64,000 nucleotides of DNA, from assembly GCA_903889565.1 (NCBI GenBank), contig CAISYC010000068.1, positions 62,001 through 126,000 of the forward strand. The letters run 5' to 3'. This document shows positions 60,074 through 64,000 of the stretch, in pieces. Within the stretch, counting starts at the first letter, position 1. Each line of letters begins with the position of its first letter. The notes below the pieces were generated by a model. It saw only the letters and a program-made list of their open reading frames with translations, did not search any database and was not told the origin of the DNA. The DNA comes from an uncultured beta proteobacterium (GTDB lineage: Bacteria > Pseudomonadota > Gammaproteobacteria > Burkholderiales > SG8-41). The position numbers and the translations under genes were made by a program.

Positions 60074-60307
60074 CTGCGCCAGAGCGCGGTCTATTGGATG
60101 AACCCTGCGCCAGTGGAACTAGGGTGCCGAATACGCCAGTTTTGAGCCCGTCACGTGAATCTGCAGGGAGTCGTCACTTGAAAAATCGGCCGTTTGGCTG
60201 CGCCAGTGCTGGATATCAGCGCCTCGTCACTACCGGTTAGCACCCGTAGTGACGATGCGCGTTGGCGCAGACCATTGGCGCAGGAACACGAGAAAATTCT
60301 GGCGCAG
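60074..60307. repeat. CTGCGCCA repeat array (three forward, three inverted copies) around a palindrome
   Basis: CTGCGCCAG at 60074, 60105, 60198; TGGCGCAG at 60263, 60276, 60300; CGTCACTAC (60225-60233) / GTAGTGACG (60246-60254) between the two groups. Confidence 0.65.
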
Positions 60308-60524
60308 AATGCGGTTTCCCCTGAGGCTGCCGCCCTCTTGCCTTAGAAATTCTGGTGCACGCAGCGTTGCGCGACGCCCAGGGCTGGTACACAGAACACG
60401 TTCCAGGCGCAAGGCATATTCGACGCGGCCATAGCCACGAAGCGCAAAGTACTACTTAAGGCCTAACTACCGGCTTGGTCGCAGTGCGTTAACCCAATCA
60501 GGAAATTTCTGTGAGGGAAACGTC

Positions 60525-60662
60525 ATGTCGATTGCGGATAGATGGGTGCGCGACAGGCCGCAAGAAGCGGTGCTGGAGACTGGACGCGCTGCACTGCCCG
60601 ATGACAAATTACTGACGAACTTTCTGCGCACACCGGCCGCGCAATTGCTGGCGGGGATGTAA
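60525..60662 (+). CDS. Possible small protein upstream of IS91 transposase (45 aa)
   Basis: ATG 60525 to TAA 60660-60662: MSIADRWVRDRPQEAVLETGRAALPDDKLLTNFLRTPAAQLLAGM; may be a remnant. Confidence 0.25.
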   Translation: MSIADRWVRDRPQEAVLETGRAALPDDKLLTNFLRTPAAQLLAGM

Positions 60663-60688
60663 GAGATCGCTGTCGGTAAGCGCGCATC

Positions 60689-62149
60689 ATGGGACAAGCG
60701 CTGCAGTCAGCGCCGGCTGGCCACCCTGCCGCCTTTTCGTACGAGCGGCGGCGCCCGGAAGAAACGACGCTCTATCAGGTGGTGCAGGAACAGTTGGAGA
60801 CCTTCCTCGCCGAGGTCGAAGCCAAGACCGGCGCGGGCTTGCCGGAGTTTGTCAAAGACGAGTTCGAGGCCTTTCTCGAATGCGGCATATTGGCGTATGG
60901 CTTTCTGAGGCTACGCTGTGCGGGCTGCGCGCATGAGAAGCTGGTGGCGTTTTCCTGCAAGCGTCGCGGTTTTTGCCCCTCGTGCGGTGCGCGGCGCATG
61001 GCGGAGAGCGCCGCGCACCTGGTCGACGAGGTGATCCCCCGCGTGCCGGTGCGGCAATGGGTGTTGTCGTTTCCAATCCCGCTGCGTATCCTGTTCGCGG
61101 CGCACCCCGAACTACTCACGCCGGTGTTGCGCATCGTCCACCGCGTCATCGCGAGGTTTCTGCTCAAGCAAGCGGGGCTGAAACGCGCCGCAGCCGACAC
61201 CGGCGCGGTCACGCTGATACAGAGATTTGGTTCAGCCGCCAATCTGAATATTCATTTGCATTGTCTGGTGCTCGACGGGGTCTATCGGCGCACGGAGGGT
61301 GAACCGGATTTCCAGGAGGCGCGCGCACCCAGCCGCGATGAATTAGCGGTTTTGCTCGAAAAGATCATCGCGCGCCTGCTGAAAATGCTGATCCGCCTGG
61401 GCCATCTGGTCGAAGAGGAGGGTGTGAGGTACATAGCCGACAGGGATGCGGACAATTCGTTGGCGTCATTGCAAGCTGCCTCCTGCACCTATCGGATTGC
61501 GCTGGGGCCGCGCGCCGGACAGAAGGTGCTGAGCTTGCGCACCGTGGCCGGCCGGAACGAGAAAACCACGACGGCCCTGTGCGCCGAAGCGCACGGCTTT
61601 AGCCTGCATGCCGGGGTGCGCTGTGGCGCCCATCAGCGCAAGGAACTCGAACGGCTGTGCCGCTACATCACGCGCCCCGCGATCGCCAACGAACGGGTGA
61701 AGCGCGATGGATCGGGGGATGTCGTGCTGCAACTCAAAAGCGCGTGGCGCGACGGCACCACGCACATCAGGATGTCGCCGCTGGAATTCATGCAGCGCCT
61801 GGCCGCGCTGGTGCCGCGTCCGCGCCTGCATCTGATCCGCTTTCACGGTGTGCTGGCCCCCAATGCCGGGTTGCGTGCCGCGATCGTGCCGGGCCCACCG
61901 CAGAAACCCGGCGATGATGCAGATCACCATGAGCACGGCGCGCCGGCGCGCATGGGCTGGGCGCGTTTGCTCAAGCGCGTGTTCGATATCGACCTCGAAC
62001 ACTGCCCGCAGTGTGGCGGCGACTTGAAGATCATCGCCGCGATCGAAGAGCCTGCGGTGATTGTCAGGATACTCACGCATCTGGGGTTGCCTGCACGCGC
62101 GCCGCCGCGCTCGCCGGCGCGGCCGCTGGATCTCTTCCAGGCGGCCTGA
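60689..62149 (+). mobile_element. IS91-family transposase gene
   Basis: 486 aa; zinc-finger CAGCAHEKLVAFSCKRRGFCPSCGARRMAESAAHLVDEVIPRVPVRQWVLSFPIPLR, HUH-like NIHLHCLVLDGVY, ITRPAIANERV, C-terminal HCPQCGGDLKIIAAIEEPAVIVRILTHLGL. Confidence 0.92.
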
Positions 62150-62426
62150 TCCTCACGACAAGAGCGGTTCTGCAGCGGGGCTGACGATCCCGCGCGGCCT
62201 GCGCTCGCGTGAAGCGGTCGGAGTGAGGCGATTTGGGACGATGTAGGGCTCAAATAGGCATCGCGAGCGGGGAATTATCGGGGAATTTTCAGCAATTACC
62301 GTCCGATTGACCGCTTGTCGGGCCGGCGATATAGTCGCGGACAGTCAAAAGAGGCGTTTAAATTTCCTATTCGCTATTCGCCGTGTAGAATTCGTCCGAG
62401 AACGCATTCGATCCTCAAGGTACAGC

Positions 62427-62648
62427 GTGATCCGAAAAATTGAAGCCGTGGTTGACGAGCAAGGCACTGTCCGCCTGAAGGAGGCGGTCCGGCTGGTGGC
62501 GCCGCGGCGCGCGGTCGTCACGATCTTCGACGAGGATAGGGCCGGCCAGGTTGGCGAGGCCACCCTGCTCAGCGAACCGGCCCTTGCTCAGGACTGGAAT
62601 CGCCCTGAAGAGGACGCCGCGTGGTCGCACCTTCAGTCGGCTCGGTAG
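62427..62648 (+). CDS. Antitoxin of a type II toxin-antitoxin pair
   Basis: GTG start; VIRKIEAVVDEQGTVRLKEAVRLVAPRRAVVTIFDE...EEDAAWSHLQSAR; overlaps the toxin gene. Confidence 0.7.
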   Translation: MIRKIEAVVDEQGTVRLKEAVRLVAPRRAVVTIFDEDRAGQVGEATLLSEPALAQDWNRPEEDAAWSHLQSAR

Positions 62649-62962
62649 TACTCGTTCCTTTCCCGTTTTCCGACCTCTCTCAGAGCAAGCTACGCCCCGC
62701 CGTCGTGCTCGCCGCTGTCGGTCGCGGCGATTGGATTCTGTGTCAGGTAACCAGCAGTCCATATGCAGATGCGAATGCCATAAGGCTCACGAATTCTGAC
62801 TTCGAAAAAGGCTCCCTCCGCGTCGTCAGCTACGCGCGGCCCGGCAAACTGTTCACTGCCAATCAGGAACTGCTTGTGTCGGAGGTCGGCATTCTGAATG
62901 ATAAGGCGTTTAACCGCCTGCTTGACGCGGTCGTCGGCGTTCTCCGTCCCACGGGAAAATAG
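62621..62962 (+). CDS. MazF/PemK-family toxin
   Basis: VGSVVLVPFPFSDLSQSKLRPAVVLAAVGRGDWILCQVTSSPYAD; start within the antitoxin gene. Confidence 0.85.
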   Translation: MVAPSVGSVVLVPFPFSDLSQSKLRPAVVLAAVGRGDWILCQVTSSPYADANAIRLTNSDFEKGSLRVVSYARPGKLFTANQELLVSEVGILNDKAFNRLLDAVVGVLRPTGK

Positions 62963-63046
62963 AGGCATCCCGGGAACTCACTACTCGACCGATAGAACCT
63001 CGACCCAGTGCCCACCTTCATCCCCTTCGGCACGCCAAAACAAAAC

Positions 63047-63069
63047 AGCCACTGCGAGGTGGCTTTTTT
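63047..63069 (+). terminator. Rho-independent terminator
   Basis: AGCCAC (63047-63052), loop, GTGGCT (63059-63064), T-run. Confidence 0.7.
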
Positions 63070-63124
63070 GTTTCAGGATTTTCATGTCAGTGTTCGCGCA
63101 TCGCGTTGATGAGGCGGGCGCCGG

Positions 63125-64000
63125 TCAAAACCACGCATGCACTCCCGCATAAAGGGTGCGTGGCGCGGCAACGCTGCGAAACTGCTCCGCCGCGCCGGAG
63201 GTCAGGTTGTTGGATCCGAGTATGCCGAAGGTCGCGTACTGGGTATTGAACAGATTGCTGACGCCGCCAAAGACCTCAAAGGTTTTGTCCAGTCGGTGGC
63301 TGACATCCAGCTTGAGCGTGGCAAACCCGGGCACGCGGCCGTTGCTGTCGAGGTTGTTTTCATCGCCGCGCGCATACTGCGGGCCCTGCGCCTGCAGCGT
63401 CGCCCTGAGGCGGGTTTGCGGCGTGAGCGCGTAACCCAGGCGCATTTTCAAGTTCAGCGCGGGAATGCCCGGGATCTTGTCGCCCGCTTGCGCGTTGACG
63501 CCGGCACAGCCGTTGCCCGCACCGTTGGTGGCGATGCAGACGCTGTTCGAACCGTTCGACAGCGTAAACGGACTCTGGAAAGTGGCATCGATCCAGCTCG
63601 CGGCCATCGCATAGTCGAAGCGATTGACCTTGCCATCGAGGCCGAACTCGACGCCCTGACGCCGGGTTTTTCCGACATTGGAAAAGTAGCCCTGCACGGC
63701 ATTCGTTTGGTTGAACAGAATATCGTTATACAGCGCGCTATGAAAAGCGGCGAAGCGCCAGCGCAGTTGTTCGGAGACATTGCCCCTGAAACCGATTTCG
63801 AACGTTTTCGACACCACCGCCTTGAGGTCAGGGTCAGCGCTGAACGCATTGGGCACGCCGGTGCACGGAGAATTCGGATCGGCGCATGCAAGCTCGATCG
63901 CCGACGGGGTGCGGAAGCCCTCCGCGTAGTTGGCGAATCCGGTTGTCCGCGACGAAAGTTGGTAGGTCATGCCCGCGGCGGGATTCAGACGCTGGTAGGC
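63125..64000 (-). CDS. TonB-dependent receptor, C-terminal part, truncated by window end
   Basis: frame stays open to base 64000; YAEGFRTPSAIEL, beta-barrel-like VFGGVSNLFNTQYATFG, terminal aromatic HAWF. Confidence 0.88.
   Translation of the reverse strand, partial: AYQRLNPAAGMTYQLSSRTTGFANYAEGFRTPSAIELACADPNSPCTGVPNAFSADPDLKAVVSKTFEIGFRGNVSEQLRWRFAAFHSALYNDILFNQTNAVQGYFSNVGKTRRQGVEFGLDGKVNRFDYAMAASWIDATFQSPFTLSNGSNSVCIATNGAGNGCAGVNAQAGDKIPGIPALNLKMRLGYALTPQTRLRATLQAQGPQYARGDENNLDSNGRVPGFATLKLDVSHRLDKTFEVFGGVSNLFNTQYATFGILGSNNLTSGAAEQFRSVAAPRTLYAGVHAWF

Noticed and set aside
60074-60307. Reading the CTGCGCCA array as a CRISPR
   Set aside because: Unequal spacing, mixed orientation and an 8-9 bp unit do not fit.

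Overview
The window reads as a GC-rich proteobacterial (probably betaproteobacterial) chromosome in three parts. (1) About 1-45.5 kb is ordinary core or near-core DNA. It holds a complete glycogen/alpha-glucan cluster (pgm, FNR-type regulator, glgA, glgP, glgB, glgX, malQ, glgC, ppc, glk), msrA/msrB, a MarR-controlled EmrAB/OMF efflux operon, a lipoprotein MsrA, a DUF1501/DUF1800 pair, a class III nucleotidyl cyclase-like gene, tRNA-Val(CAC), a SsuABC/NMT1-like ABC transporter with a GntR regulator, CHAD, Ggt, polysaccharide deacetylase, Gfo/Idh/MocA and gltX. (2) About 45.5-62.3 kb is an accessory region at tRNA-Glu(TTC). An ~11 kb integrative element (tyrosine integrase, AlpA-like HTH, Prim-Pol/RepA-like replication protein, uncharacterised cargo) is bounded by a perfect 48-bp repeat of the tRNA 3' end. 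Next to it is a large serine recombinase gene whose 3' end is encoded by the antisense of that same repeat, then a coding-poor stretch with a repeat array, and an IS91-family transposase. (3) A MazF/PemK-type toxin-antitoxin pair and a TonB-dependent receptor cut by the window end. The most interesting points are the layered use of one tRNA-Glu site by two unrelated recombinases, a predicted membrane-anchored WYL-domain protein with a CxDG...CSHHGGV loop, a head-to-head breakpoint between hsdR and cyclase-like fragments, a 23-bp-period tandem repeat bounded by an inverted copy, and an uncharacterised CTGCGCCA array around a palindrome. All family calls come from reading motifs by eye; no database searches were run.
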